Assembly: GCA_946902875.1 (NCBI GenBank) | Contig: OX336349.1 | Coordinates: 9,509,891-9,573,890, forward strand | Source of the DNA: Nematopogon swammerdamellus | Taxonomy: Eukaryota > Arthropoda > Insecta > Lepidoptera > Adelidae | Direction: 5' to 3' | Length of the DNA: 64,000 nt | In this document: piece after piece, positions 1 through 11,099 of the stretch | Layout: the number at the start of each line of letters is the position of its first letter | Position numbering within the stretch: position 1 is the first letter of the stretch | Notes under the pieces: generated by a model | The model's database searches: none | Seen by the model: the letters and a program-made list of their open reading frames with translations, nothing else | Told to the model about the DNA's origin: nothing | Position numbers and translations under genes: made by a program

Positions 1-1465
1 CCCAATTTTTTTTTAAACAATCTTCCCTCAGGTGCAACGACAAGTGTCCTTCGACAAAAGACGACGATTCACAAATCACCCCCAATTCTTTTACGAGCCT
101 CCCTTCTGATGCCTTCCCTAAATCAGAAACACAGTTCTCTCCCACGCACCCCTACTGCCTTTCTATGTTATTTTGACTAACACTAAAACATAATTTTCCA
201 TTTAGTTTAAAGAAATATTTATAGAGGTTTACGCCAAGATACGTTGCACAAGTGTGAAGAAAACAAATGACGCAAGTAAGAATGCACAAAGCAGGTTGTA
301 ATAGAACTGCGGCTGCGGGATAGCTTGAGGTTGACAGGTAGAAACGTATTGTTCCATTTAAAAAAGTTGAATTATTGCTTCAGTTTGCGGATAGAATAAG
401 GTGTTTTCTCACGCTTAATATTTATAAATTGGAAATTTTTTTTTTAAGTTAGTTCTTAGGTAAAACTAACTTTAAAAAGGAAAGGTAAATTTTAACTGAA
501 TATTTTTAATACGTTAATTTAATATTAAGATCGATAGTAGCTACGTTTTTTCTTCATATTATTTCCATAAATTATTTAGGTACCTAACGGAATTGTCCGT
601 ACGTTGAAAAAGTTGCAAACTTACACATTTTGAAAAAAAATTATATTGAATCTCGTTTTGCTTTTAATAATATACCTATGAGCAAAGTCAACATTGTTAT
701 GAAAACAAAAGAAGCCAAGTTAATATTATGTATGACCCACTCCCCCCCCCCCCCGCACTCTCCCTTCCACCTTTGGTTGCAAGAACTGAAGGAGCTTTTA
801 ACAAAGCTTTTATATTTTAACACGTGCTTTAGCCGCGTAAACCAGTAGCTTGAAGGGTTCTATGTAACCCAAGAAGACAGTATATACATTTACTAGAACG
901 TAAGTTGTTATTGTTATTTACGACACGCTATATTAGGTACATCGTTAGCTTAACTATATACATATTATATATCTTAAATGTGATATGACTCCGTCTTCCT
1001 GAGTGATGCAATTAAATTTTACATAGCTTATTCTAATAATCACACACTCACCACGAACATGAAATAATTCGTTTCATTAGCTAGCACGAACAAAACGCTC
1101 TATAAAACTACAAAACATTATCATAATTATCATCACCCGGCAATCGCTAATCACAGCTTGTTATTACAGAAATCGCCCCATTAACCTCACAAAATGCCTC
1201 TAATACAAAATTAATTACATCCCCCGGCATTCCGAAACACCCACTGACCCCCTTCACTTGTTTACATCTTTATCCCCTCGCTCCACCCCCGCATTCTACT
1301 ATTATCACTCACACCAACGAGGCCCCGTACCCAAAATACACCCCCCAAAAATCCTACGCGCGATTCAATTTTTATAACGCACAAACAACGGAGAACCGCC
1401 GCGCCTCCCCCTCCGCGCCGCCTCCTCCGCGCCGCCGCCCTGCGTCCGCTATTACCTAACCCCGC
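1..1465. other. AT-rich intergenic DNA, no gene seen
   Basis: No open frame here resembles a protein. A run of 13 C lies at 742-754 and a CpG-rich patch at about 1390-1450. A lone TTCTCACG (reverse of the Su(H) consensus) at 406-413 is at chance expectation. Confidence 0.5.
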
Positions 1466-1570
1466 GCTTGCCATCTGTCACCGTTTCAATCTCGCAACTA
1501 AATTTCAACAAAAACCCCACTCAATGTGCAGTGAAATGGGCCGAGCCTGGGAACCTAGAAACGGTGCTCA

Positions 1571-1807
1571 TTCCCACGAACGACCCCTCAATTTTCTATA
1601 ACCAAATTAGCCTTTACGTTACCCTATTTTGGAGATGGGGAGTTTTGAGTCTATTCATCTCAAAGAAAAAAAAATCGTTTTCTCTGTCTCGCAAGAGCTG
1701 CACGGATATCTGTGTCCCGCTCGAATGCACGTGTTCAGATATCGTATATTGCGGTAGCGACGCGTATGGAATATCTCGAGGTGAATTCTCGAAGACGTCG
1801 CACCTGC
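1571..1807. promoter_or_regulatory. candidate Notch/proneural enhancer upstream of the Bearded-type gene
   Basis: An exact high-affinity Su(H) site on the minus strand (TTCCCACG, 1571-1578) is followed by a CACGTG E-box (1728-1733), the type bound by HES repressors. A reverse-strand proneural E-box GCAGGTG follows at 1801-1807. All three lie 1.2-1.5 kb upstream of the Bearded-type start codon. Su(H) plus proneural sites is the known activating code for Bearded-family genes in flies; that this segment works as an enhancer is inference. The long + strand frame through 1468-1974 has no recognisable protein character. Confidence 0.4.
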
Positions 1808-2479
1808 CGTCTTCGGCGCACCCCATTGGTCGAGCCGGCCGACTATCTCCGCGCGATACACTGATTTTATTTAACTTTTTTTTTGTTAACACAAAAACGG
1901 CTTCGAGTCGGAACTCGTATGACTCGGGAGTATTTTCGAAAAAAAGCGTAGGCGGTCTCGTTCGCCCTAGTTAATGAGCTGCGATGATATTATGATAACG
2001 AAACTCCCCGCCGCCGCCGCGCCGAAGCCGTTACACTAAATCTCAACCGAGTCCTACGTACATTTCAACGAAGTAACTTGTTACAAGTGCTAGGAGTGAT
2101 TTGAGCAAATCAGGTGTACCTTTGTGGTGGAAATAATAGAGTGCTCACGCGACTTTGTCGAGGGGAATATAAGCTCGGGGTGGGGTCGCATGACTTAGTG
2201 ACCCCTCAGTTACCTAGAGGGGTCGCATAACAATCGGCGGGCGCTGGGAGCGTGGCCGACTGACGCCCTCCCCCAGGACACACAAATCATAATCAATCTA
2301 TTGTCATAAGCACACAACATTTTAGGCGCGTGCCGTGGTCGGCCGCGTCAAGTGTTTACTGGCTTTGTGAAAATGCCAAGTGTTCCCAGAATGCACAGTT
2401 CGTTCATCTATCTGTTCACATTAAGTAATACAGAATAATAAGTATATTATGTATTAGAGTACAAAACCGGTACCGTTGC

Positions 2480-2605
2480 CGTGGTAAAGGGCGACAGGCT
2501 AGCCACCTCTAAGCTTGGCACGGTCCTTCCACCGAGTCTTGAGTACTTGCACCGCACAACACCGATTATTTTGCTTACCCTGATTGTCGGGATAAATCAT
2601 GTATG
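2480..2605 (+). repeat. dispersed repeat A, partial copy
   Basis: Matches the other A copies in the window: a segment reading GGGCGACAGGCTAGCCACCTC, then ACGGTCCTTCCACCGAGTC, then GCACAACACCGATTA and a TGTCGGGAT end running into ATGTATGTA. The middle of the element is missing. It lies about 320 bp upstream of the Bearded-type TATA box. Confidence 0.7.
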
Positions 2606-2819
2606 TAAAGCACAAAACAAAGATAATGTATTTTTCATATTGTCAAAAAGCTACTGAGAAGCTTTCAAACTTTTCACAAGTTTTAGGTACTATGAACAAT
2701 TTGTGTGTAACACTTGTCGCCGCCCTAATAAATTATAATGACGGGCTGCATTTATTCTTCCCACTGCACTGCACTACAATCTACATACACACACTTTCAC
2801 GCACACACAGCTCCATCCA

Positions 2820-2885
2820 TCCCTTTATGCCGCGCCCGCCCTACACACGCGTGCGCGCGCACACTCGCGCACGCGGCTCGTACAC
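2820..2885. other. alternating purine-pyrimidine CpG tract
   Basis: A GC-rich run of CACACGCGTGCGCGCGCACA-type sequence, 45-110 bp upstream of the TATA box. It is a simple-sequence tract and potentially Z-DNA forming; no function can be read from it. Confidence 0.5.
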
Positions 2886-2928
2886 GCATGGAGGTTTTTT
2901 CGAGCTTACGCCGAGGACGAGGGCGGCA

Positions 2929-2936
2929 TATAAAAG
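2929..2936 (+). promoter_or_regulatory. TATA box of the Bearded-type gene
   Basis: TATAAAAG in a GC-rich context, 110 bp upstream of the start codon. Transcription should begin near 2958-2962, giving a 5' UTR of about 80 nt. An inexact Su(H)-like site (TTCCCACT, reverse) lies upstream at 2758-2765. No paired Su(H) site is visible close to this promoter. Confidence 0.8.
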
Positions 2937-3038
2937 GCGGCGCGCGGGCGAGCCCGCCACACTGCCTCTAGTGAACCGAACGCACGCGCTTCTCCCGCAA
3001 CGAACGTTATCATTCCACTCAACTTACAAACTGTCATA

Positions 3039-3533
3039 ATGTCGACCTACGCGAACAACGAGTACATCGTCGCCTCCAACAACACGATGAACGAGAACAA
3101 GTACAACAGCGACAAGCTGAAGAGCGGCGGCGGCGGGCTGCGCGCGCTGCTGCGCCCGCTGATGCGCATCATCAAGAAGACCACGAAGCGCGCGGCTCCT
3201 CCCGCGACCCAGCGCTTCGACACCAGCTACGAGGAGGAGCAGAACTCGAGCAACGAGAGTCTCGAGCGACACATCCTCGAGGAGATGCAGCACTGCGCGC
3301 CCGGCGCCGCCATCTTCGTTTACGACGAGGAGGACTCCTGCAGCGTGCTTCCCGTCGCGCCCCAAGACTCCTACGTACCGGTACACTTCGCGCGCACCTC
3401 GGCCGGCACGTTCTTCTGGACGACGGTGAGCAAGGCCGAGGCGGATCTCGCCGCGCCCGGACACTGCTACACCGAATGCCAGCGCGCCGAGCAACAGATC
3501 CCACTCTACGCAGACAGATGGGTGCAGGCCTGA
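3039..3533 (+). CDS. E(spl)malpha-BFM-like: Bearded-family protein (E(spl)m4/malpha type)
   Basis: A 164-residue, single-exon protein with all four hallmark segments of the Bearded family in order. There is a basic amphipathic helix at about 34-51 (LRALLRPLMRIIKKTTKR). The Neuralized-binding motif NxxNExLE is at 69-76 (NSSNESLE). The conserved block PVHFARTSAGTFFWT spans 114-128, and the C-terminal DRWVQA tail spans 159-164. In flies such proteins bind the E3 ligase Neuralized and stop it promoting Delta endocytosis, so they dampen Notch ligand activity in cells receiving the signal. The first ATG after the TATA box and short 5' UTR is the start. The 3' UTR carries GY, K and Brd boxes. The gene lies on the same strand as the bHLH gene 53 kb away. 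Family identity is near certain; orthology to m4 versus malpha is not resolved. Confidence 0.96.
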   Translation: MSTYANNEYIVASNNTMNENKYNSDKLKSGGGGLRALLRPLMRIIKKTTKRAAPPATQRFDTSYEEEQNSSNESLERHILEEMQHCAPGAAIFVYDEEDSCSVLPVAPQDSYVPVHFARTSAGTFFWTTVSKAEADLAAPGHCYTECQRAEQQIPLYADRWVQA

Positions 3534-3564
3534 GCACCCGAGCCCCACCCTTCCGACCTGCAGT

Positions 3565-3880
3565 GTCTTCCAGAAACCAGTGCGCTTCCTCCGAACGTGT
3601 CAGGTTTCAGCAAATAGTCTGTGATTTTATTTTAGCCGTAGCTTACTCGATGTGCCATTTAGCTGTAGATGTCGCTCATTGTAGGTGATAAATGTTCGAT
3701 AGCTTTAAAGAATGGTCATTTGTGAAGATTGTGATATTTTTGTATGACTTGACGGAATGTTCCGTCGCCCTAGGATAGTTTTGCGATTGTGATTTTTAAA
3801 CTGAGCTTTAAAGTAGGGTTAGTGTATTTATTACTTTCTCTATTGAAGAAAGCATTTACTTTTTATGATATAAGTCTTCC
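3565..3880 (+). promoter_or_regulatory. 3' UTR microRNA sites: GY, K and Brd boxes
   Basis: Exact boxes are visible. GY boxes GTCTTCC at 3565-3571 and 3874-3880 are both followed by A, making full 8-mer miR-7 seed matches. K boxes TGTGAT are at 3620-3625, 3730-3735 and 3788-3793. Brd boxes AGCTTTA are at 3701-3707 and 3804-3810. In flies these are post-transcriptional repression sites for miR-7, the miR-2/11/13 group and miR-4/79. Seven perfect sites in about 320 nt, all sense strand, is far above chance. Confidence 0.9.
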
Positions 3881-3904
3881 ATTAGTATATAAGAGTTGAA
3901 TTTA

Positions 3905-3910
3905 AATAAA
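3905..3910 (+). terminator. polyadenylation signal of the Bearded-type gene
   Basis: AATAAA about 370 nt after the stop codon and 24 nt after the last GY box. It implies a 3' UTR of about 390-400 nt. Confidence 0.75.
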
Positions 3911-3939
3911 ATGACATGAACAGAAATGTTACCTCTTTG

Positions 3940-5610
3940 ACTTCTCTCCCACTAGCCAACCCTTTCAATCGACAAACATTTTATTTGAACAATAACTAAG
4001 CAAATTCTAGCTTGCATTGCTAGCTTGCATTTTAAGATGCTTTCCATCTTGCTTATAAATTTTTTTAATCATTTCAATAACGTTTGAATGATCCTATCTC
4101 ATGATGGAATTAATTAAATCATTCGTTACATTTGACGCTCTGCCAACAAGTTTCACAAGCGCATCGCTTATTGTACAAACGGCACAAGCCGAATAATGAC
4201 AGCGAATTACAAAGGGCTTGTGCCACGGCCGGCCATGTAAGGGCAAGATTGCATTCATTGTCTTATTTTTATCCAGCGGCGAAGCTTTTATTTTTTGGCT
4301 CGAGTCCGGAGTATTTTTATTTTATTGGTTTTGTTTTTATTTGCTTGGTCGAAGAGAAACTGGTTTTGGACGCGCACGTGAACCGCCCGAGGTGATGGAA
4401 CGCTTCGGCTACTGAATTTAAAATTCAAATAAGGAATTCCTTATTATGAATGTTACGGTCATGAAATCAATTCGTGCATTTGGACAGCATATTATATTAG
4501 GCAATACTGTGACAGATTAATCACTAGATACCATTTTGATTATATGTAAATTGTCTAATCAATCAATCCAATGTTGAACTTGCTTTATTACATCTGTACA
4601 TAATTATGTAAAAGAGTTTTATGCGTTATTTCAACTGAGTATAATATATATGATAATATATACGAGGAGGTTTATAAATTTAAAAATATGTAAATATGTA
4701 CTATGGAAACTGGACTGTTTTGATGCTGATTTTAAATATTATTTTTTATTCTAATGTAATTTGTTTTTATTGCACTTAACTCTTTGACTTCCACACTTTA
4801 TAATATATGCTTATGTAATTTTTGTTGTTAATTTATGTAATTAATTTTGGTTGGTAGGAGGAGAACGCCTACGGCGTTAAACTGTACCTTTTACAAAAAA
4901 AAATTAAGTGCAATAAACATAATTTTGATTTGATTTGCGAGTAATTTGATTTTAGATTATTTCAACGTTTCCTTTATTTTACTTTCATTTATTTTAGAGT
5001 ATTTCTTAGTTAATTAGAAGTAACTAATCATAACTTTTTTTAAATTTGGACATTAAAAATAATAACTAAGTACATAAAAAATGTGCAAGAAAAATAATTA
5101 CAAACTGTTTAGGTAGGTGTACCTCATACCTCTTTGCTAAATGAAGAACACTTACATACCTACTTACAGTAACTATATATTTATTAGAATACGAGTATTA
5201 TGTACCTACAAGTCATGGGGAACAAGAAGATGTTTTGTTTTGATACACATTCACAACACGTGACTGTATTATATTGATTTCCATAGAAATTACTTTTTCT
5301 TGCATCAAGTTAAAAATATCTTAGTGCAAGTTTCAACTTGTTCCCATCTCAGCATTCAACCCGCCGACAAGTCGTAACTTGCTCTATAAGATCCGACATT
5401 GCACAATACTGGATGCATTTAAAAAAAATCTGCAATAATATGCCATTGTGTTAAACTTCATTGTTATTGCTGAAAGTGAGAAAAAGATTTAGCACGTGGC
5501 ATACAAAGTTAGTTGTTTAGGATATCTGTGAATAATGAATTCACGCGCCTTCCTTTAGGTATATTAAATTGTAGTGTGGAATAAGTCATTTATGGCATGC
5601 ACATACCATT
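3940..5610. other. intergenic DNA with a hairpin and a retroelement tail
   Basis: No gene seen. A perfect 10-bp stem (GGCACAAGCC 4181-4190, GGCTTGTGCC 4215-4224) encloses a 24-nt loop. A LINE 3' tail is listed separately at 4850-4935. The rest is AT-rich. Confidence 0.4.
4850..4935 (+). repeat. LINE 3'-tail relic
   Basis: A stretch with GGTTGGTAGGAGGAGAACGC, a short CGCCTACGGCG palindrome and CTGTACC, then CAATAAACATAATTTTGATT. This resembles the 3' ends of lepidopteran non-LTR elements and the similar tail at 12530-12650. Confidence 0.5.
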
Positions 5611-5619
5611 GGAAAAAGT

Positions 5620-5970
5620 TCCCCTCGTGCGTCTAAAAGCGACCGTTGGAGGCTGACCGTGGTTCGGATTCCACGTTAAACTGTAGGTACCCTTCATACC
5701 TTACTAGGTGCAACGACTAGGTGGTAGAGTTTATCCTGGCCGGGTTAGTATCACCGCACTGAGCGAAACGTCGGTCGAAACGGCTATGTAAATAGTTCGT
5801 GTTTTCCGTCCACTTCAGTGTAGCCGACATGAGATGAAGGCTTCCCTTCATCTCATGTCGGCTACATAGACATGGCACCTAGTTCACTCGGTGTTATGGG
5901 CTAACATCACGGATTTTGTAGATGATGTAGTCAACCGTGTCAGTTTCCATAAAAAATAAAAAAAATACAT
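5620..5970 (+). repeat. dispersed repeat F with A-rich tail
   Basis: The 3' part (TTCACTCGGTGTTATGGGCT, then a GATGTAGTCAACCGTGTCAG end and an A-rich tail) recurs at 39140-39320 and 47400-47515. The 5' part contains GGTTCGGATTCC (5661-5672), similar to a pol III B box, so the element could be a SINE or a LINE 3' end. An internal inverted copy of ACATGAGATGAAGG forms a hairpin near 5828-5866. Confidence 0.65.
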
Positions 5971-5974
5971 AGAA

Positions 5975-6635
5975 CAACACACCTACAACAATTTTAAAAC
6001 AAACAATTCCCGCATTGCGACGACTGTCATCAGCACACTACTGTTAAAACTCTGGTTACAAAGGTAAAGAGTACATAATTTTGCACATAGAACAGTGTAC
6101 GTATTATTTCCTTTAACAATTTCAGAAAGTGATGCAAGTGGCAACAACCTGTAGAACTATATCAGACTCGCTACACAGGGGGTAAAGTTTGGTACCAGGC
6201 TCTAACTAAATATGTATTTTCACTTGCAGAACTTTTATTTATCAGGCTTAGACTATCTCTACAAAATGCAAAACCCTGGCAAAAAATTGGTTTTCATTAT
6301 TTATTCATCAACAAAAAATGCAAAGTAAGAAACATACGTAAGTAAATATAAATATTAAACGAGCTATATTCATACATTTTGAATATAGATTAAGTCGCTA
6401 CGTCTTCCAATGACGATATTTCCAAAATTAAAAATTAATATTCAACATAATTATTACATTCAGAATAATTAATTATGTTATTTTCCTAAATGAAGAAAAC
6501 TATAATTTCGTAAATAAAAATAAAATCAATAAAATGTTTTAGGGAAAATTAGTTTTTATTAACCAAAAAATAATTAAGTATGACATATTTTAATAATGAT
6601 TTATGTAAGATAAAAACATACAAAAATAAAAATTT
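5975..6635. other. AT-rich intergenic DNA
   Basis: No gene, tandem array or recognisable element seen. Confidence 0.4.
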
Positions 6636-6772
6636 TTTAGGGTTCCGTAGCCAGTGACGGAGGTAATTGCGCGGTATTGCGCCGCCGCGCCGCCGCTGCG
6701 CGCGAGACACATCGCTGCGCGCACTCGTGCAGGAAGAAAATGACTACGGAACCCTATATGTGTGAACAAAGT
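6636..6772. repeat. dispersed repeat B (GGTTCCGTA ends)
   Basis: The segment opens with TTTTTAGGGTTCCGTAGCC and closes with ACTACGGAACCCTATATGTG. The ends are inverted copies around a CpG-rich core. Family B recurs many times in this window and is common in Lepidoptera. Confidence 0.7.
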
Positions 6773-6894
6773 TCGAACTTAACAGGTGTTTTTATAATTA
6801 GATTTATCTAGTAATAACAAACAAAAAGAGAAGTTGATGAAAAGGTAAACTTCATGAATAATTATTGAATAGAATAGTACAATAGAACTCTTTA

Positions 6895-7120
6895 TTGCAC
6901 ACAATACATACATACATACATATCACACACGCTGAATCCCGAAAAACGGGGTAAGCAGAGCAATCAGTGTTGTGCTGCAAGAACTCTGGTAAATTACAGC
7001 ACAACACCAACCACCACGTTTCGCACAGTATTCGAACAAGATTCAATCGATCAAGCAGCAAGTAAGGCACGAAAACCCACCTGCTGCATGACTCGGTGGA
7101 AGTACCGTACCAACACAATC
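6895..7120 (-). repeat. dispersed repeat A
   Basis: Reverse orientation of the 9635-9975 copy. It includes the TACA-repeat end, CGCTGAATCCCGA, the GTGTTGTGCTG block and CTGCTGCATGACTCGG. It begins or ends in a (CATA)n microsatellite, as the other copies do. Confidence 0.8.
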
Positions 7121-7189
7121 TGTGACACAATTGAAATAAGAAAATATTCATGTATCCTGGAACTCTAACAGCGCCTGAAAATAACATCT

Positions 7190-9630
7190 ACGTCAAGCAA
7201 CTTTCGGAAGCAAGAATGTGTGGCAGCCACATGTAAGTATTATGTAGTATACCTACCTACCTATCATATTCGCTTTGCCATGAACAATGTGGTCTTGATC
7301 ATTCATTAAGACTAGTATGGTATAAATTGATAAATACCTACAGGGTTTTTAAAATACGAAAGGGAGCTGTCTAATTCTTTTTGAGTTTTACGTTGTTTAT
7401 CGTTAAATTATTTTAAAAATCATAGGTTCTGACTTGCTTGACCTTTAAACCAGTTTTGATTATTTCATATAAGAAACGTTAAAATAATAAGGGGATAATT
7501 TCAAAGTATAATTATCACAGCAGAAACCATTCAATTACGTATATTTCAAATTGACCGATGTCCAAAGAGAGGGAAACGAGAAATGTAAATTCGAAATTTA
7601 AAAAACTCGTTGACGAGTAATATTTACCGCTACTCTGCAAGTTGTCATTATAAAACACGTACTCTACCGTAGCGAAAACACAAGCATAAAAAAACTTATA
7701 GAACCAGTACCACTACATAATAATAATATTTTAATATAGCACTTATACAAGTGCGGCGGAGCGAGCGACGCGTCTGCACTCGGCAGGCAGGCAGGACATA
7801 CGCCTTGGAATCGGATCCGTGAGAATTTTCGGCAGATGTACAATTCCTTGACTCACTCCACGCCGTACTACCGAGCGCTTGTCTTTTTTTCTTATCTTTT
7901 TTTTCTCGTGTAATAATACCGGAGTATTCATGCCGTTTTGGTTTTGACGAAAAATAATTTCGAGAAGAGAGTGTGTGCTGTGTGTGTTTTGTGTGGATCG
8001 ATTTTGAGAGCGTGTGTGAGAGAAAGGATGAGTCATGGAGTTTGGAACAGAAATAATTTCGATTGCACGTGCGTCGGACATCACACACAAGGGTTGTGAA
8101 GGGTTTTGTTGGGGCTTTGAATACATAAGATACATTTTGCGAAATATTTGGGATTAAAGTATTTGGCACATGCTCAGGTTTTTTTGAAATGGGCCCAGAA
8201 TTGAGACTAGTATGCCAGATTTGAATGATTGTCTGAGCAGGGTTTCATGTAGGTAGAATGTGTTTTACATTTAAAATGTATAAAAAAAAACTTCGTTTAT
8301 CTCCAAGCCGATCCGGTTCTAATGCTGCGTCACTTGCCACACAACTATTTTTATTTATTCAATACTTATCTATCACACTCACTTCACTGTGGTAGCAATG
8401 TTTAATACATTTTGAAATAGACTTCTAGTTTTCATTGATCAACTGTTCAAAAGTTATATACCAGGGCGGCTGAAAAATTTTGAGCCTAAGTACCTTTAAG
8501 TGTCAGCAATTTCTCGCGCTACATGTCACTAATTGCGAATATCCTCAATAGTATACCTAAATACCGAGTTTCGTGTCATTAGCATCATTACTCTTTTAGT
8601 AATTGAACCATGAACATAACCGTGTCTAAGCCATCCGCCTCGTATAACCCTGTGCGTGCCTGTGCTGTGACAGACAGACAAACAGATGGACCTACAAGTC
8701 ACACGATTAGGTTCCATTTTCGTTTCCTTAATGTACGGAACCTAAACGCAAGGAAATCTTGCAGCATCTCCCGCCGAAAAGTGAAATGATGAGGATAATA
8801 TTTCCCGATATAAATATTTTATTGATTATGTTATGTATTTCTTTATTCAGTCTCTACCGATAAGATTGGGCACAAACATGTGGATGGAGTCGGAGGTGAT
8901 ATCATGAGTTTGCACAGTTGATCTTTGTCAAACAAATGAATCGTGTTGAATCAATAATTACAATGTTTGAAGAAAATGATGATTTGCGTCATTTGAGTGA
9001 GTCAGCCGTGTTTGACAATTAAATAGAAGATTCTTTTCATCAATGCAACTTTATGTTGTAAATGTATTATGTCAGGAATTTCCACAGCTAGATGCCGTCA
9101 TGTACTGAAATAGTCGCTCGCTGAAAACAGCGCCGTCGAATTCACGCCAACACTTTTCACTTGTATCACTCACTCATGTTTCCCTGCCAACACTGTGATA
9201 TTTTCTTATTAAGTCGACTTCCGTCTTCGTTCACTGACCATTTTGCACTGAATCTTTTCCAAACCCGGAATTAGACTTTATAATGTTTCGTCCCCTAAAA
9301 CTTTTAAAAGTTCGCATCGAAATTTAAAGTTCTCATCGCGACCTTACAACCTAATTGTTAGCATGCATTGTCGATTGTTATCTATTCTTATTTATGTATT
9401 GTGTTAATATCACCTACCTACTACCAAGGGTGAAGATAAAGACCCAGGGGAAGGGTCAGTTCACTTCACTTCAAAGCAGTCAAGAATAAATAAAGACCCT
9501 TTACGAAATAATTCGAAGACGATAAGTTCAACAGCTAGGAACTAGATGGCGTTACAAACATACGGAAATTATTTGCGGAGAAATGTCTAACTAGATTTTT
9601 CCAATTTCCAAACATATTGCAATTGAACAT
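7190..9630. other. intergenic DNA; unexplained GC/GT-rich block at about 7740-8160
   Basis: The 7740-8160 block is more complex than its surroundings and stays open on the minus strand for 157 codons, but the translation is basic, low-complexity and unlike any family I know. A single CGTGAGAA Su(H)-type site lies at 7818-7825. A degenerate repeat-B end lies at about 8640-8755. Nothing else is recognisable. Confidence 0.35.
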
Positions 9631-9634
9631 AGTG

Positions 9635-9975
9635 CCGTGTGGGGCCGGTACGTAAAAAGAATAGTCCCACTGCATCTCTCCCCATGCATGTCGTAAAAGG
9701 CGACTAAGGGATAAGGACAAGATGCCGCGCTAAAGGACGACAGGTTCGCCACCTCTCACCTTGGAACGGTACTTCCACCGAGTCATGCAGCAGGTTGGTC
9801 TTCGTACCTTACTTGCTGCTTGATCGTATTGAATCTTGTTCGAATACTTTGCGAAACGTGGTGTTCGGTGTTGTGCTGTAATTTACCAGAGTTCTTGCAG
9901 CACAACACCGATTACTCTGCTTACCCCGATTGTCGGGATTCAGCGTGTGTGTTATGTAGGTATGTATTGCAATTG
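9635..9975 (+). repeat. dispersed repeat A, near full-length copy
   Basis: The most complete + strand copy. It runs from GTGTGGGGCCGGTACGTA through CCCCATGCATGTCGTAAAAG, the ACCGAGTCATGCAGCAGG block and GTTCTTGCAGCACAACACC to a GTCGGGATTCAGCGTGTG end. No coding capacity is visible. Confidence 0.8.
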
Positions 9976-10039
9976 AAAAAAAAATTCCATTGTAAAATAC
10001 GCAAAATAAATGTAAATCTACTGTGATCTTGTCGGATAT

Positions 10040-10445
10040 GAGAAAAACGATTTAAAAAAATATAAAAACCGCCTTCCAAAATAAAAGTAGGTAGAACTAA
10101 AAAACGATTTAAAATAAAAATATAAATACCGCCTTCAAAAATGTATAAAATAAAAAAAACGAACCCTAGAGTTGAAGGCGGTGCTAAAAATAAAAATTAC
10201 TAAAAAAACTGTGAAATAAAAAACTATTTAAAAAAATATGAAAACCGCCTTCAAAAATGTATGAAATAAAAAAATAAAAATCGAGCCCTAGAGTTGAAGG
10301 CGGTCGGTTATTTTTGCTTGCTTTAGCACCACCGCCTTCAACTCTAGGGTTCGATTTTTATTTTTTTATTTCATACATTTTTGAAGGCGGTTTTTATATT
10401 TTTTTAAATAGTTTTTTATTTTACAGTTTATTTAGTAATTTTTAT
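10040..10445. repeat. foldback element built on a GCCTTCAA motif
   Basis: Units containing AAAACCGCCTTC and CTAGAGTTGAAGGCGGT occur first as direct repeats (10040-10190). They then form a large inverted repeat whose arms (about 10194-10306 and 10332-10445) flank a short centre at 10307-10331. It has an AT-rich hairpin structure and no open frame of note. Confidence 0.75.
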
Positions 10446-10449
10446 TTGC

Positions 10450-10845
10450 TTTAATGTACTCGGCGGAATCGATGGGTAATTAGCGAGAGAACTTACTAAA
10501 TAACAATTAGAATTTTCCAATAAGTTTAGCATGACACGACGACTTTTGAACGTTCCAGCTAGCCGCAGCAGTCGCTCTGGCATGCCAGTATATAATATGT
10601 ATATACCTATAATATATTTATTATTTGGATGTATGTATGTATTGTACGGTCATGCTGTGGTCGCGTGGTCGATGTTCGCTCGCGGTATAATTTAGAACCA
10701 CCGAATAAACTGACATACCACGTAGGTACCGTAAATAAAGTAGGTATATATAATCGATTAATTTTGAGATGGTTACTTTTATAGCTCTTCTGTACTCTGA
10801 GGTTTATAGTTTAGTTATGAAAATAACGTAGTTATTCATTAGCGT
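10450..10845. other. intergenic DNA
   Basis: AT-rich, with short TATA/GTAT microsatellite stretches. Nothing recognisable. Confidence 0.4.
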
Positions 10846-10847
10846 TT

Positions 10848-11030
10848 TACATACATAACATACATACGTACCACACGCTGCATCCCGACAATCGGGGTAC
10901 GCAGAGTAATCGGAGTTGTGGTGCAAGAACTCTGATCAATTACAGCACAACACCGACAACCACATTTCGCAAAGTATTCGGAGAAGTTAACTATCAAGCA
11001 GCAAGACGTAAGGCATGAAGACACACCTGC
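10848..11030 (-). repeat. dispersed repeat A, partial copy
   Basis: Starts in a (CATA)n tract, then CGCTGCATCCCGAC, the ACAGCACAACACCGAC block and CAAGCAGCAAGACG. It matches the 3' half of the 9635-9975 copy in reverse orientation. Confidence 0.75.
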
Positions 11031-11099
11031 TTTATTATCGTGTAATAGAATGTATTGCTACATGCTGAGTTGACTGTAAAACACAACTGAAATTGCTTG

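Noticed and set aside
995..1001. Isolated GTCTTCC matches elsewhere in the window (for example near 995, 6404, 13968, 14511)
   Set aside because: Single 7-mers without companion K or Brd boxes or a coding sequence upstream; expected by chance.
1468..1974. 168-codon + strand frame upstream of the Bearded-type gene
   Set aside because: The translation is low in conserved features, lysine runs are encoded by simple A tracts, and no family is recognisable. The segment looks regulatory instead.
2599..3039. 146-codon frame ending in the Bearded-type 5' UTR
   Set aside because: It crosses the TATA box and CA/CG simple repeats; it is a shadow of promoter DNA.
3024..3548. Minus-strand 174-codon frame opposite the Bearded-type gene
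   Set aside because: Antisense reading of GC-rich codons; the + strand has all four family motifs.
7075..7095. GCAGGTG proneural E-box matches in repeat-A copies
   Set aside because: The motif is part of the repeat consensus (ATGCAGCAGGTGGG type), so its presence says nothing about regulation.
7696..8169. 157-codon minus-strand frame
   Set aside because: No recognisable domain and Ser/Thr/Lys-rich low complexity; not enough to call a gene.
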